Of a stretch of DNA of 64,000 bases, positions 17,485-25,754 are shown in pieces. Positions within the stretch are counted from its first letter, which is position 1. Every line of letters begins with the position of its first letter. The stretch is from assembly GCF_008642375.1 (NCBI RefSeq), contig NZ_CP029194.1, positions 5,449,001-5,513,000 of the forward strand, written 5' to 3'. A model generated the notes under the pieces. It ran no database searches and was not told where the DNA came from. It was given only the letters and a program-made list of their open reading frames with translations. Source of the DNA: Streptomyces venezuelae (GTDB lineage: Bacteria; Actinomycetota; Actinomycetes; Streptomycetales; Streptomycetaceae). Position numbers and translations under genes: made by a program.

Positions 17485-18291
17485 ATGCTGCGGCTGTACG
17501 CGACGGTGGCCGCGGGTGGCTTCCGGCGCCATGCCACCTACCGGGTGGCGACGGCGGCGGGGGTGTTCACCAACACCGTCTTCGGCCTCATCCTGTCGTA
17601 CACGTACATCGCCCTGTGGGACGAACGCCCGCAGCTCGGCGGCTACTCCATGGACGACGCGCTCGCCTATGTGTGGATCGGCCAGGCGCTCATCACCGTG
17701 TGCGGCCTGATGGGCGGCGGCTTCGAGGAGGAGCTGATCGAGCGGATCAGGACCGGGGACATCGCGGTCGACCTCTACCGCCCCGTGGACCTCCAGACCT
17801 GGTGGTTCTCGGCCAACCTCGGCCGTTCGGCCTACCAGTTGCTCGGCCGCGGGGTCGTCCCGATGGCGGTGGGCGCGCTCGTCTTCGACTTCACGCTGCC
17901 CTCGGGCCCCGGGAGATGGCTCGCGTTCCTGGTGGCGGTGGCACTCGGCTCGATCGTCAGTTTCGCGATCTGGTACCTCGTCGCGATGAGCGCGTTCTGG
18001 CTGCTCGACGGCCAGGGCGTGCTGCAGGTGGCCTGGCTGGGCGGGCTGTTCTTCTCGGGGATGCTGCTCCCGCTGAACGTCTTCCCGGGCGCGCTGGGCG
18101 AGCTGGCGCGGATGCTGCCGTGGGCGTCGATGCTCCAGGTGCCGGCCGATGTGTACCTGGGGAAGTACGCGGGCGGGTGGGAGCTGGCGGGGGCGTACGC
18201 GTTCCAGGGGTGCTGGGCGCTGGTGCTGTTCGGGGCGGGGCGGGCGGCGCAGGCGGCGGCGACGCGGAAGGTGGTGGTGCAGGGTGGCTGA
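17485..18291 (+). CDS. ABC-2 type exporter permease (DUF990-like), first
   Basis: A 268-residue membrane protein with about six helices of the ABC2_membrane_6 (DUF990) type; EEELIERIRTGDIAVDLYRPVD and AFWLLDGQG are visible family features. The ATG at 17485 is preceded by GGAGG. Its end overlaps the next permease gene by 8 bp. With the second permease and the ATPase it forms a heteromeric exporter; the substrate is unknown. Confidence 0.85.
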   Translation: MLRLYATVAAGGFRRHATYRVATAAGVFTNTVFGLILSYTYIALWDERPQLGGYSMDDALAYVWIGQALITVCGLMGGGFEEELIERIRTGDIAVDLYRPVDLQTWWFSANLGRSAYQLLGRGVVPMAVGALVFDFTLPSGPGRWLAFLVAVALGSIVSFAIWYLVAMSAFWLLDGQGVLQVAWLGGLFFSGMLLPLNVFPGALGELARMLPWASMLQVPADVYLGKYAGGWELAGAYAFQGCWALVLFGAGRAAQAAATRKVVVQGG

Positions 18292-19150
18292 CGCTGACGC
18301 TGACGTACTTCGTACGAGCGGGGCTTCCCGGCGTACTCACCCACTGGCGTCGGACTCCTGGCGCACGTACCGGATGGTCGCGGGGATGTGGATCCGGTCG
18401 ACGATGGCGTACCGCTCCTCCTTCGCGCTGACCCTGGTCACCAGCTTCTGCGTCACCTTCTTCGACTTCGTCGTCATCCTGCTGATGTTCGGTCAGGTGA
18501 AGGGTCTTGGCGGCTTCTCCTTCGCGGAGGTCGCGTTCCTGTACGGGACGACGGGCACGTCGTTCGGTCTCGCGGACCTGACGATGGGGTCGCTCCAGCG
18601 GATGGGGAAGCGGGTCAGGGACGGCTCGCTCGACACGTTCCTGATGCGCCCGGCGCCGCTGCTCGCGCAGGTCGCGGCGGACAAGTTCGCGCTGCGCCGG
18701 TTCGGGCGGGTGGCGCAGGGGCTGTTCGTCCTGGTGTGGGCGCTGGTCCTGCTGGACGTGGCGTGGACGCCGGTGAAGGTGCTGCTGCTGCCGATGATGC
18801 TGGTCTGCGGGGCGGTGATCTTCGGGGCGGTGATGGTGCTGGGGGCGTCGGCCCTGTTCTGGGTGCAGGACGCGGCCGAGGTCACGAGCTCGTTCACGTA
18901 CGGCGGGAACACCCTCCTCGGGTACCCGCCGACGATCTTCGCGCAGGAGCTGGTGCGGGGGGTTGTGTACGTCGTGCCGCTGGCGTTCGTGAACTGGCTG
19001 CCCGCGCTGTACGTCCTCGGCCGGCCGGCCCCGGCGGGCGTGCCGGGCTGGGCGGCCTTCGCGTCGCCGCTCGTGGCGGTGGTCTGCTGCGCGGTGGCGG
19101 GGACCGCGTGGCGGGCCGGAATCCGTTCGTACCGATCGACAGGAAGCTGA
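18284..19150 (+). CDS. ABC-2 type exporter permease (DUF990-like), second
   Basis: A 288-residue membrane protein with about six helices; GSLDTFLMRPAPLLAQVAADKF parallels the equivalent region of the first permease, so the two are diverged halves of a heterodimer. The proposed GTG at 18284 overlaps the end of the upstream gene. The first 18 residues are Ala/Asp/Arg-rich with repeated GCTGAC codons, so a later start at about 18374 (ATG of MVAGMW) is possible. Confidence 0.85.
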   Translation: MADADADVLRTSGASRRTHPLASDSWRTYRMVAGMWIRSTMAYRSSFALTLVTSFCVTFFDFVVILLMFGQVKGLGGFSFAEVAFLYGTTGTSFGLADLTMGSLQRMGKRVRDGSLDTFLMRPAPLLAQVAADKFALRRFGRVAQGLFVLVWALVLLDVAWTPVKVLLLPMMLVCGAVIFGAVMVLGASALFWVQDAAEVTSSFTYGGNTLLGYPPTIFAQELVRGVVYVVPLAFVNWLPALYVLGRPAPAGVPGWAAFASPLVAVVCCAVAGTAWRAGIRSYRSTGS

Positions 19151-19155
19151 GTCCC

Positions 19156-20148
19156 GTGCAGACCTCTGTGCCCTTCATCGAACTCGACTCACTGGAGAAG
19201 ATCTTCACGGTCCGCAGCAAGGCGGGCCTGCTGAAGCGGTCGAAACGCGAGGTCCGGGCGGTCGACGGCATCAGCTTCGGCGTCGAGCGCGGGGAGATGG
19301 TCGGCTACATCGGTCCGAACGGGGCCGGGAAGTCGACCACGATCAAGATGCTGACCGGCATCCTCACTCCCAGCGGGGGCCGGCTGCGGGTCGCGGGCAT
19401 CGACCCGGCGCGGGAGCGCACCCGGCTGGCCCAGCGCATAGGGGTGGTGTTCGGCCAGCGGACGACGCTCTGGTGGGACCTGCCGCTGAGGGACTCGTAC
19501 GGCCTGATGCACCGGATGTACCGGATCCCCGACGCCCGCTACCGCGAGAACCTCGACCGGTGTGTCGAGCTCCTCGACCTGGGCGAGCTGCTCGACGTCC
19601 CGGTCCGCCAGCTCTCCCTCGGCCAGCGGATGCGCGGCGACATCGCGGCGGCGCTGCTGCACGACCCGGAGGTGCTGTACCTGGACGAGCCGACGATCGG
19701 CCTGGACGTCGTGTCGAAGGCGAGGGTGCGGGAGTTTCTGCGGGAGCTGAACGCCTCCCAGGGCACGACGGTCCTGCTGACCACCCACGACCTCACGGAC
19801 ATCGAGCAGCTGTGCTCGCGGGTGATGGTCATCGACCACGGGAAGCTGATGTACGACGGGAAGCTGACCGGCCTGCACGCGGTGGGCGAGAGCGAACGGC
19901 TCCTGGTGGTGGACCTGGAGCGGGAGCTGCCCCCGATCGAGGACGTGCCGGGCGCCCGCTTCGTACGGTCGGAGGGACCCCGCCAGTACCTGGCCTTCCC
20001 GGCCTCGTCCTCGGCGGCTCCCCTGGTCGCCGCGGTCGCCGCCGCGTATCCCCTTGTCGACCTCTCGGTGCGGGAGCCCGACATCGAGGCCGTGATCGCG
20101 AAGATGTACGGGGGAACTCGCGAGGAGCGCCGGGAGTCCCTGATGTAG
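19156..20148 (+). CDS. ABC exporter ATP-binding protein
   Basis: A 330-residue cytosolic ATPase: Walker A GPNGAGKSTT (about residue 56), signature LSLGQRMRGDIAAAL, Walker B VLYLDEPTIGLD and the His switch TTHD. The extended N-terminus and the QRTTLWWDLP Q-loop are typical of the DrrA/DUF990-partner ATPases. The C-terminal 80 residues form the usual regulatory tail. GTG at 19156 is 5 bp after the second permease gene. Confidence 0.93.
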   Translation: MQTSVPFIELDSLEKIFTVRSKAGLLKRSKREVRAVDGISFGVERGEMVGYIGPNGAGKSTTIKMLTGILTPSGGRLRVAGIDPARERTRLAQRIGVVFGQRTTLWWDLPLRDSYGLMHRMYRIPDARYRENLDRCVELLDLGELLDVPVRQLSLGQRMRGDIAAALLHDPEVLYLDEPTIGLDVVSKARVREFLRELNASQGTTVLLTTHDLTDIEQLCSRVMVIDHGKLMYDGKLTGLHAVGESERLLVVDLERELPPIEDVPGARFVRSEGPRQYLAFPASSSAAPLVAAVAAAYPLVDLSVREPDIEAVIAKMYGGTREERRESLM

Positions 20149-20160
20149 GAGGTCAGGCCC

Positions 20161-21429
20161 ATGGTGAGTTTTTCGTACACGGCGGCGGACGAGGAGAAGA
20201 GCAGAGGCGTCCGGCGGATGAAGACGCTGGCGACGTCGCTGCTCGTCGGGGTGGCCGTGATCTACGCCCTCGCGACCTGGGCGGAGAACGCGGGCTGGGG
20301 CGCCTGGACGGGCTATGTCGCCGCCGCCGCGGAGGCGGGCATGGTCGGCGCACTGGCGGACTGGTTCGCGGTGACGGCCCTCTTCCGGCACCCACTCGGC
20401 CTGCCGATCCCGCACACGGCGATCATCCCGACGAAGAAGGACCAGCTGGGAGCCTCGCTGGGCTCGTTCGTCGGCGAGAACTTCCTCTCGGCGGATGTCG
20501 TACGGGGCCGGCTGGCGGCGTTCGGAATCGGGCGGCGCCTCGGTTCATGGCTGGCGGACCCGGCCCATGCGGACCGGGTGACGGCGGAGGCGTCGACGGC
20601 GCTGCGCGGCGCGCTGACGGTCCTGCGGGACTCGGACGTGCAGGCGGTCGTGGGCGAGGCGATCACGCGCCGGGCCGAGTCGGCGGAGATCGCCCCGGGC
20701 CTGGGCAAGACCCTGGAGAAGATCGTCGCGGACGGGGCGCACCGCCGGGCGGTGGACCTGGTCTGCACCCGGGCGCACGACTGGCTGGTGACCCACGGCG
20801 AGTCGGTGATGGACGCGGTGCAGGGCGGCGCGCCGGGCTGGACGCCGCGCTTCGTCGACAAGCGCATCGGCGAGCGCGTCTACAAGGAACTCCTCCGCTT
20901 CGTGACGGAGATGCGGGACATGCCGACGCACCCGGCGCGCGGCGCGATCGACCGCTTCCTGACGGACTTCGCGGCCGACCTCCAGGCGGACACGGACACG
21001 AGGGTCCGTGTCGAGCGCCTGAAGTCGGACCTGCTGGCCCGTCCGGAGATCCAGGACATCATCGCCTCTGCCTGGTCCTCGATCCGCAACCTGATCATCG
21101 CGGCGGCCGAGGACGACCGCAGCCAGCTCCGCCTGCGCGCCCGCGCCTCGCTGATGTCCCTGGGCAACCGCCTGGCGACGGACACCCGCCTCCAGGCGAA
21201 GGTCGAGGGCTGGGCGGAGGACGCGGCGACGTACGTCGTCACCACCTACCGCCACGAGATCACATCCCTGATCACGGACACGGTCGCCGGCTGGGACGCC
21301 ACCCAGACCTCGAAGAAGATCGAGGCCAACATCGGCCGCGACCTCCAGTTCATCCGCATCAACGGCACGGTGGTGGGCGCCCTGGCGGGCCTCCTGATCT
21401 ACACGTTCAGCCACGCGCTGGGGGGCTGA
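20161..21429 (+). CDS. DUF445 family membrane protein
   Basis: A 422-residue protein with N-terminal membrane segments (about 24-41 and 47-70), the ADWFAVTALFRHPLGLPIPHTAIIP motif region that defines DUF445 (YjiN-like), a long amphipathic helical body (about 95-385) and a C-terminal membrane helix. Function is unknown. It starts 12 bp after the ABC ATPase gene with AGGAGG before the ATG, so it belongs to the same transcript. Confidence 0.9.
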   Translation: MVSFSYTAADEEKSRGVRRMKTLATSLLVGVAVIYALATWAENAGWGAWTGYVAAAAEAGMVGALADWFAVTALFRHPLGLPIPHTAIIPTKKDQLGASLGSFVGENFLSADVVRGRLAAFGIGRRLGSWLADPAHADRVTAEASTALRGALTVLRDSDVQAVVGEAITRRAESAEIAPGLGKTLEKIVADGAHRRAVDLVCTRAHDWLVTHGESVMDAVQGGAPGWTPRFVDKRIGERVYKELLRFVTEMRDMPTHPARGAIDRFLTDFAADLQADTDTRVRVERLKSDLLARPEIQDIIASAWSSIRNLIIAAAEDDRSQLRLRARASLMSLGNRLATDTRLQAKVEGWAEDAATYVVTTYRHEITSLITDTVAGWDATQTSKKIEANIGRDLQFIRINGTVVGALAGLLIYTFSHALGG

Positions 21430-21441
21430 ACGGGGTGACTC

Positions 21442-21741
21442 CTACTTCCCGCGGGTGACGGCCCAGGAGGCGGCGGCGACACCCCCGGCCACGGAGAACA
21501 CCGCGGGCCAGGCCCCGATCTTCTTCGCAAGCGGATGCGACCCGGCGAACGCGGCGACGTACGCGGCCGTCAGCCCGGCAGCCGCCTTCCCACCCACCAC
21601 CTGCTGCCACTCCCGAGCAGCCACCCCACCGGCCACGGCCAGCACGACCCCACCGAGCGGCCGCTTCTTGGTCCACCGAGCAACGGCGTAACCGCCCACG
21701 AGTCCGGCGGCGGCTATGGCGGGGGAGGGGATGCGGGGCAT
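21442..21741 (-). CDS. small predicted membrane protein
   Basis: A 99-residue Gly/Ala-rich protein with three or four hydrophobic stretches (IAAAGLVGGYAVARW, GGVVLAVAGGVAA, AGLTAAYVAAFAG and AVFSVAGGVAAASW). It is convergent with the DUF445 gene, 12 bp apart. No recognised domain; conserved integral membrane protein of unknown role. Confidence 0.75.
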   Translation of the reverse strand: MPRIPSPAIAAAGLVGGYAVARWTKKRPLGGVVLAVAGGVAAREWQQVVGGKAAAGLTAAYVAAFAGSHPLAKKIGAWPAVFSVAGGVAAASWAVTRGK

Positions 21742-21779
21742 GGTGGGGCCTTTCGGATCGACGGGGTCGTCCTTCGAGC

Positions 21780-22763
21780 CTACGAGGGCGTGCGTACGTG
21801 CTCCCCGCCGGGCAGTGACTTCGGCTCGTTACGGGTGGGCGTGGCGCATTCGGCGCACAGGGTCTCATCGGCGAGCGGCCGGAACAGCATGGGTTGCGTG
21901 TGCTGGCCGGTGCACTCGCGTGTGCCTTCGAGGCGGACGGAGAGCCGGATCGGGGTGGGGGTAGGCGTGGGTGGGGTCGGCAGGGTGCGGGGTGGGACGT
22001 CGCGGAGGAGGTAGCGGACGAGTCCGCCGGGTCGGTGTACGGGTGTCCCGGTGCCGGGCAGGCCGCGGAGGACGTGTTCGTGGACGTCAGCGGACGAGTG
22101 TCCGGAGTCGAGCCAGCGGGCTGCGAGGCGGGCGAGTTCGTCGCGCATGCCGGGCGGAATGTGGCGGAGGGCGGGGGAGAGGAGGGGAAGGACACCGATA
22201 AGAGCGCGGCCCTCTTCGAGATGGGGGCTGGTAGGCGTTCCGTCGGCAGGTACGGGGGCAGGCGCAGGCTCATGGACGGCCTCGGCCGGCTCGGCCGGAA
22301 GGTTGGAGGTGTCATTCCTCAGGTGTTTATCTGGATGACCGTCGGCCGACGGGGTGGTCGGCCGACCGGCGGCCGGTTTCCGGGGACTCGGTACGACCTG
22401 CGGGATGACGCGGTCAGTGCAGGCGAGGACGGGTGTCCGGGCGAGGAGCTTGGCGGCCTCGTCCGAGGTCAACGGGGTACTGGAGACGAGCTGTTGGGTA
22501 ACCCAGCGCCCACCGGGTCCCTGAACTCGCCGTTCGTGGACGAATCCCTCCTCCTTGAGCTGCCGCTTGGCGCGGGTGAAGGCGCATCCCCCGATCCGGG
22601 CACGTTTGGCGGTCGCGGAAAACGACTCGCGTGCGTCCTGGGGGAGGGAGAGCTGCCAGGTCAGGAGTCGAACGGCGTCAGAACTGAGCCGAGGATGCCG
22701 AATGATCTCGTGCGAGAACTGACTGAAGGCACGCGAAGGCGCGTTAAAGTGCCGGTAGATCAC
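21780..22763 (-). CDS. winged-helix replication/phage-type DNA-binding protein
   Basis: A 327-residue protein (GTG start). The N-terminal 110 residues (AFSQFSHEIIRHPRLSSDAV, then FSATAKRARIGGCAFTRAKR and LKEEGFVHERRVQGPGGRWV) form a winged-helix module of the kind seen in replication-initiator-like and phage helix-turn-helix proteins. A disordered Pro/Thr-rich linker (about 125-185), a helical domain (about 190-255) and a C-terminal CxxH/CxxC-like patch (ECTGQH and CAEC) follow. It marks the left end of the accessory region and lies beside a large inverted repeat. Function not certain. Confidence 0.7.
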   Translation of the reverse strand: MIYRHFNAPSRAFSQFSHEIIRHPRLSSDAVRLLTWQLSLPQDARESFSATAKRARIGGCAFTRAKRQLKEEGFVHERRVQGPGGRWVTQQLVSSTPLTSDEAAKLLARTPVLACTDRVIPQVVPSPRKPAAGRPTTPSADGHPDKHLRNDTSNLPAEPAEAVHEPAPAPVPADGTPTSPHLEEGRALIGVLPLLSPALRHIPPGMRDELARLAARWLDSGHSSADVHEHVLRGLPGTGTPVHRPGGLVRYLLRDVPPRTLPTPPTPTPTPIRLSVRLEGTRECTGQHTQPMLFRPLADETLCAECATPTRNEPKSLPGGEHVRTPS

Positions 22764-22791
22764 GGTGGACGCCTATTCCACTAGTGGTTCA

Positions 22792-22825
22792 GGCCCTCGT
22801 GATGGCGCCAACCGTCGCGAGGGCC
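22792..22825. promoter_or_regulatory. hairpin upstream of the winged-helix gene
   Basis: A perfect 8-bp stem GGCCCTCG (22792-22799) with CGAGGGCC (22818-22825), followed by GTTTT on the plus strand. No plus-strand gene ends here, so it could be a leader structure of the leftward gene or a decayed terminator. Confidence 0.5.
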
Positions 22826-22940
22826 GTTTTGCGCGAACGTACCGCACGGAGTGTGTCCGGATGGTTGTGTTGAGTGGAGAGCGCTCGTGTGGGTGAAGGA
22901 GAGGCTCGACAGGTCTGGGCAGCAGTTCTGCCTCGGGTGC

Positions 22941-23586
22941 GGCCGCCCTCTTTCCGAGTGTGGCGGCCTCCACCACCGCATCAAGGGCGCTCCCGTTGGT
23001 CGCGTCGGCGAAGCCGATGGCCTGCGGCCACCCTTGACCCGGCGGCGGAGGCCGCCATTTCACACTCGGAGGGCGGCCGGGGGCGTGGCCACGCGGGGGC
23101 CCGGGCATCGGTCGGGGGTCGGACGGCGCCTGGCAGGCCAGTGGGTGGGGGCTTGGCTCGTAGCCGGGGAGGGCGGGCACCTTCCTGCGGTCCGGGGTGC
23201 GCGGTTGTTGAATGGGGCAGCCGGTCCCGGCTCAGCGGCGAACGGCCGTCGGCGGGTTGGGATTCAGGCCCCGCTGGTCACTCCCGGTGGGGCCTGAATC
23301 CCAACGAACCATCGACTGGCCGCCGCTAATCGCCGCCCGGCTACCCCATTCGACAACCGCGCACCCCGAACCCACCGAAGAGCACCACGCTCCCCCCACC
23401 AGCCTGCATGACGCTCTCCGGCCCCGGATACTGCCCGGGCCCCCTGCGACCCCGGCCCCGGACCGCCCTCCGAGAGGTCTTTCGCACCTGGAGGCACCGG
23501 GTCAAGGGTGGCCGCAGGCCATCGGCGGAGCCGACTTGCCCTTGATGCGGTGGTGGAAGGTGCGACTCTCGGAAAGAGGGCGGTCC
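22941..23586. repeat. 650-bp nested inverted repeat, no credible gene
   Basis: The 909-bp gap 22764-23672 holds a long imperfect palindrome centred at 23280. Inner stem: 17 bp perfect (23256-23272 with 23289-23305). Next level: 23191-23224 with 23337-23370, 31 of 34 matching. The two ends, 22941-23078 and 23460-23586, are related copies in inverted orientation, each itself a hairpin (GGCCGCCCTC with GAGGGCGGCC; a perfect 11 bp in the right copy) containing TCAAGGG...CCCTTGA and GGCCGCAGGCCATCGGC blocks. Open frames across it change sense between copies and show no domain. It may be a structured RNA, a mobile palindromic element or a replication/recombination site. Confidence 0.85.
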
Positions 23587-23672
23587 CACCAGAAGCCCAT
23601 GAAGCAGGCTCACTCGAAGGGGCCTGCCCCAACCCGAAGCCAGATGTCGTGCTGGAGGCGCTGCCCCGGTCC

Positions 23673-24737
23673 TCAGCGGGCAATGCCGGCGTGGAGTTCG
23701 GGCTGATGAGTGGGGAGTTCTCGACGGAGTTGCAGCGCCTTCAGTCTGGCAATCTCACCGTCGATAGCTAGTACGACTTGCGGCCACGGCAGACTCAATG
23801 GGCTGAAGAGGTCCCAGAACGGATACGCGAATCGTGCCAGGGCGCTGACGCCCAGACGTGCCGCCCGGGCATCGATCGCGCTGATCGCCCTTCGGGTTGC
23901 CTGTCCAGCTCCGCGCGAGGCCGGGAGAATTCCGTTCCCGACGAGGAGGGTGGCCGTGCGGACCGCGTCCAATGTTCTAGCGGGTACTCCTTCACTGAAC
24001 GGGCCGTAGACGAGCGGGCTCCAGTCGGCGCGTGTGCGAGCCCACGCAAGGCGCTCCAGTCCGGTGCCGAGGTCGACGGCCAGGCGGTGGGGGTGGGCGG
24101 TGTTCCACAGCAGGACTATGTCGCCGAGCGTGAGGTCGAGGTGCCGGAATCGCAATGTGATGCCTTCGACCTGCCGTCGGCGCCATGGGGCGAGCGTGCC
24201 GTAGATGCTCAGGTGGCGGGCGTGGAAGCCGATCTGGGACAGGACGGTGAGCCAGCCGTCGAGGATGGCGCCGTACTCGTCCATGCTCTGTATGGGCTGG
24301 ACCCGGGAGATGTTGACGAAGGAGGTCAGGAAGCCGTCCTTCAACTCACCTGCGGCGTCCCGGTGGCCCGTGAAGCGGACGACCGGCTGAGGAATGAATC
24401 CGCGCCGGTAGGTTCGGAGTTGGCCGTCTTTGAGGAGCGGGTCGAGCGCCTGGACGGCGGAGATGGTCAGCTCGGTCTCACGCCCCCAACGCAGAGGGAG
24501 GCAGACGTCACGAGGGGCGCCGTCCCGCGCGAAGCCGAGCTCCAGGGAGTTGAGCAGCTCCCGCCACGTGGGCGGTCTGCGCGGCGGTCGGTAGGGCGTT
24601 CCGCGATGCGGGTGAGCGATCTCGATGTGAGGGCCATCGACGGTGAACTCCCAGTGAGGACCTAACGCGGCGCGCAGTACGTCAGGTATCCGCTGGGCCA
24701 GCTCGTCTCCGACGGAGCCGGTCGCGCGGGTCAGCAC
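23673..24737 (-). CDS. AlaRS-like truncated class II aminoacyl-tRNA synthetase paralogue
   Basis: A 354-residue protein (GTG start). Its middle resembles the class II catalytic core: RFTGHRDAAGELKDGFLTSF lies where motif 2 is expected, DIVLLWNTAHPHRLAVD parallels the WN-F-Q region of alanyl-tRNA synthetase, and DLGTGLERLAWAR looks like motif 3 (DxGxGLER). The anticodon-independent tRNA-recognition, editing and C-Ala parts of AlaRS are absent. It probably activates an amino acid for a carrier or small molecule rather than charging tRNA-Ala (inference). It overlaps the GT4 gene by 7 bp and is last in the leftward operon. I am confident of the fold only moderately. Confidence 0.6.
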   Translation of the reverse strand: MLTRATGSVGDELAQRIPDVLRAALGPHWEFTVDGPHIEIAHPHRGTPYRPPRRPPTWRELLNSLELGFARDGAPRDVCLPLRWGRETELTISAVQALDPLLKDGQLRTYRRGFIPQPVVRFTGHRDAAGELKDGFLTSFVNISRVQPIQSMDEYGAILDGWLTVLSQIGFHARHLSIYGTLAPWRRRQVEGITLRFRHLDLTLGDIVLLWNTAHPHRLAVDLGTGLERLAWARTRADWSPLVYGPFSEGVPARTLDAVRTATLLVGNGILPASRGAGQATRRAISAIDARAARLGVSALARFAYPFWDLFSPLSLPWPQVVLAIDGEIARLKALQLRRELPTHQPELHAGIAR

Positions 24738-25753
24738 GGCAGGGTCGCCATCGCCCGGAAGTGGCGCACCGGGTCGAAGCGCTGCATCCCCACGGCCTGG
24801 ACGCGGCGGTGGTCGAGGCTTTCCGCCTGTTCGATGGCGTCGGCGAGTCTCTGCGCCGCGGTCTCGTCGTCCTCTTCCGGGTCGACGGTGGCGACCACGC
24901 CGGTCTCATTGCACAAGGCGGCCTGGGCGCATGTTCCGTCCCGCCAGGTCAGGGCGGCCATGGGCGTGCCAGCGCGGAGGGATTCTCCGAAGATGGCGGC
25001 GCCGGCTTCCACGTAGGGCCGGGCGTAGGTGTAGACGAAGACGGACGCCTCGGCGATGGCGGCGGTCTTGGCCGGGCCGCCGAGTTCGCCGATCCACTTC
25101 ACGTGGTCGGCGGTGAGGAGGCGCTCATACCGACGGACGTACGTCTCGTCGAAGACGGGGCCGACGATCCGGATTCGACGGCCGAGGATCTGCGCGGCTC
25201 GGGCGGCAATGTGTGGCGCCTTGTCCTCGTCGATCCGGCCGAGCCAGACGAGGTCGGCGCCGGCAACGGCCGGTGGCTCCTCCTCGTTGAGGCCGAGGTG
25301 GACGGCGAGTTCGGGGATCGGTCGATGCTTCGCGTACCGCTCCATCATTTCGGGCGAGTAGCAGTAGAGCCGCGACCGTCGGCCGTCGAAGGCGGTGGGG
25401 TTGTGCTCGAAGACCGGCGAGTGCTGGAAAGTCGCGACGTCGCAGTCCAGCTCACTCCAGGTGCGCGTCCAGCCGGGAAGCGAAGGGTATTCGTGGCCGA
25501 CTACCAGGAGGTCGTACCCGCTGTCGCGCAGCTCGCGTTCGGCGAGCGTTCCGGGGTTGAGGTCCTCCAGGCGGACCGGCTTGCGGACCCAGTCGTTCTC
25601 CAGGTCCGCAAGCCAGCCCGGCCCGAGGAGGTGTACGTCGGCGCCTGCGGCCCGGGCGCCTACGGCGACCGCCCACAGCCATCGTTCGATCCCGCCGTAG
25701 CCGGCGGGCGGAAAGGCGTAGCTACCAGGGAAATCGCAGACGCCGACGAGCAC
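24731..25753 (-). CDS. GT4-type glycosyltransferase
   Basis: A 340-residue GT-B enzyme. The N-terminal half begins VCDFPGSYAFPPAGYGGIERW (acceptor side), and the C-terminal donor half has LVWLGRIDEDKAPHIAARAA and the E-x7-E region YVEAGAAIFGESLRAGTPMAAL. Family 4 retaining transferases use nucleotide sugars in the cytosol; donor and acceptor are unknown. The GTG start is one base after the serS stop. Its place between two aminoacyl-tRNA synthetase-like genes points to a shared biosynthetic pathway, not cell-wall glycan assembly. Confidence 0.85.
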   Translation of the reverse strand: MLVGVCDFPGSYAFPPAGYGGIERWLWAVAVGARAAGADVHLLGPGWLADLENDWVRKPVRLEDLNPGTLAERELRDSGYDLLVVGHEYPSLPGWTRTWSELDCDVATFQHSPVFEHNPTAFDGRRSRLYCYSPEMMERYAKHRPIPELAVHLGLNEEEPPAVAGADLVWLGRIDEDKAPHIAARAAQILGRRIRIVGPVFDETYVRRYERLLTADHVKWIGELGGPAKTAAIAEASVFVYTYARPYVEAGAAIFGESLRAGTPMAALTWRDGTCAQAALCNETGVVATVDPEEDDETAAQRLADAIEQAESLDHRRVQAVGMQRFDPVRHFRAMATLPC

Positions 25754-25754
25754 G

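Noticed and set aside
21780-23672. Integrated conjugative element with att sites
   Set aside because: No integrase, Tra or excisionase gene and no direct repeats at the tRNA genes were found, so only the HTH gene and the palindrome hint at mobility.
22773-23706. Several open frames of 90-160 codons across the inverted repeat
   Set aside because: They change frame between the repeated copies, lack ribosome sites and domains, and arise from GC-rich palindromic DNA.
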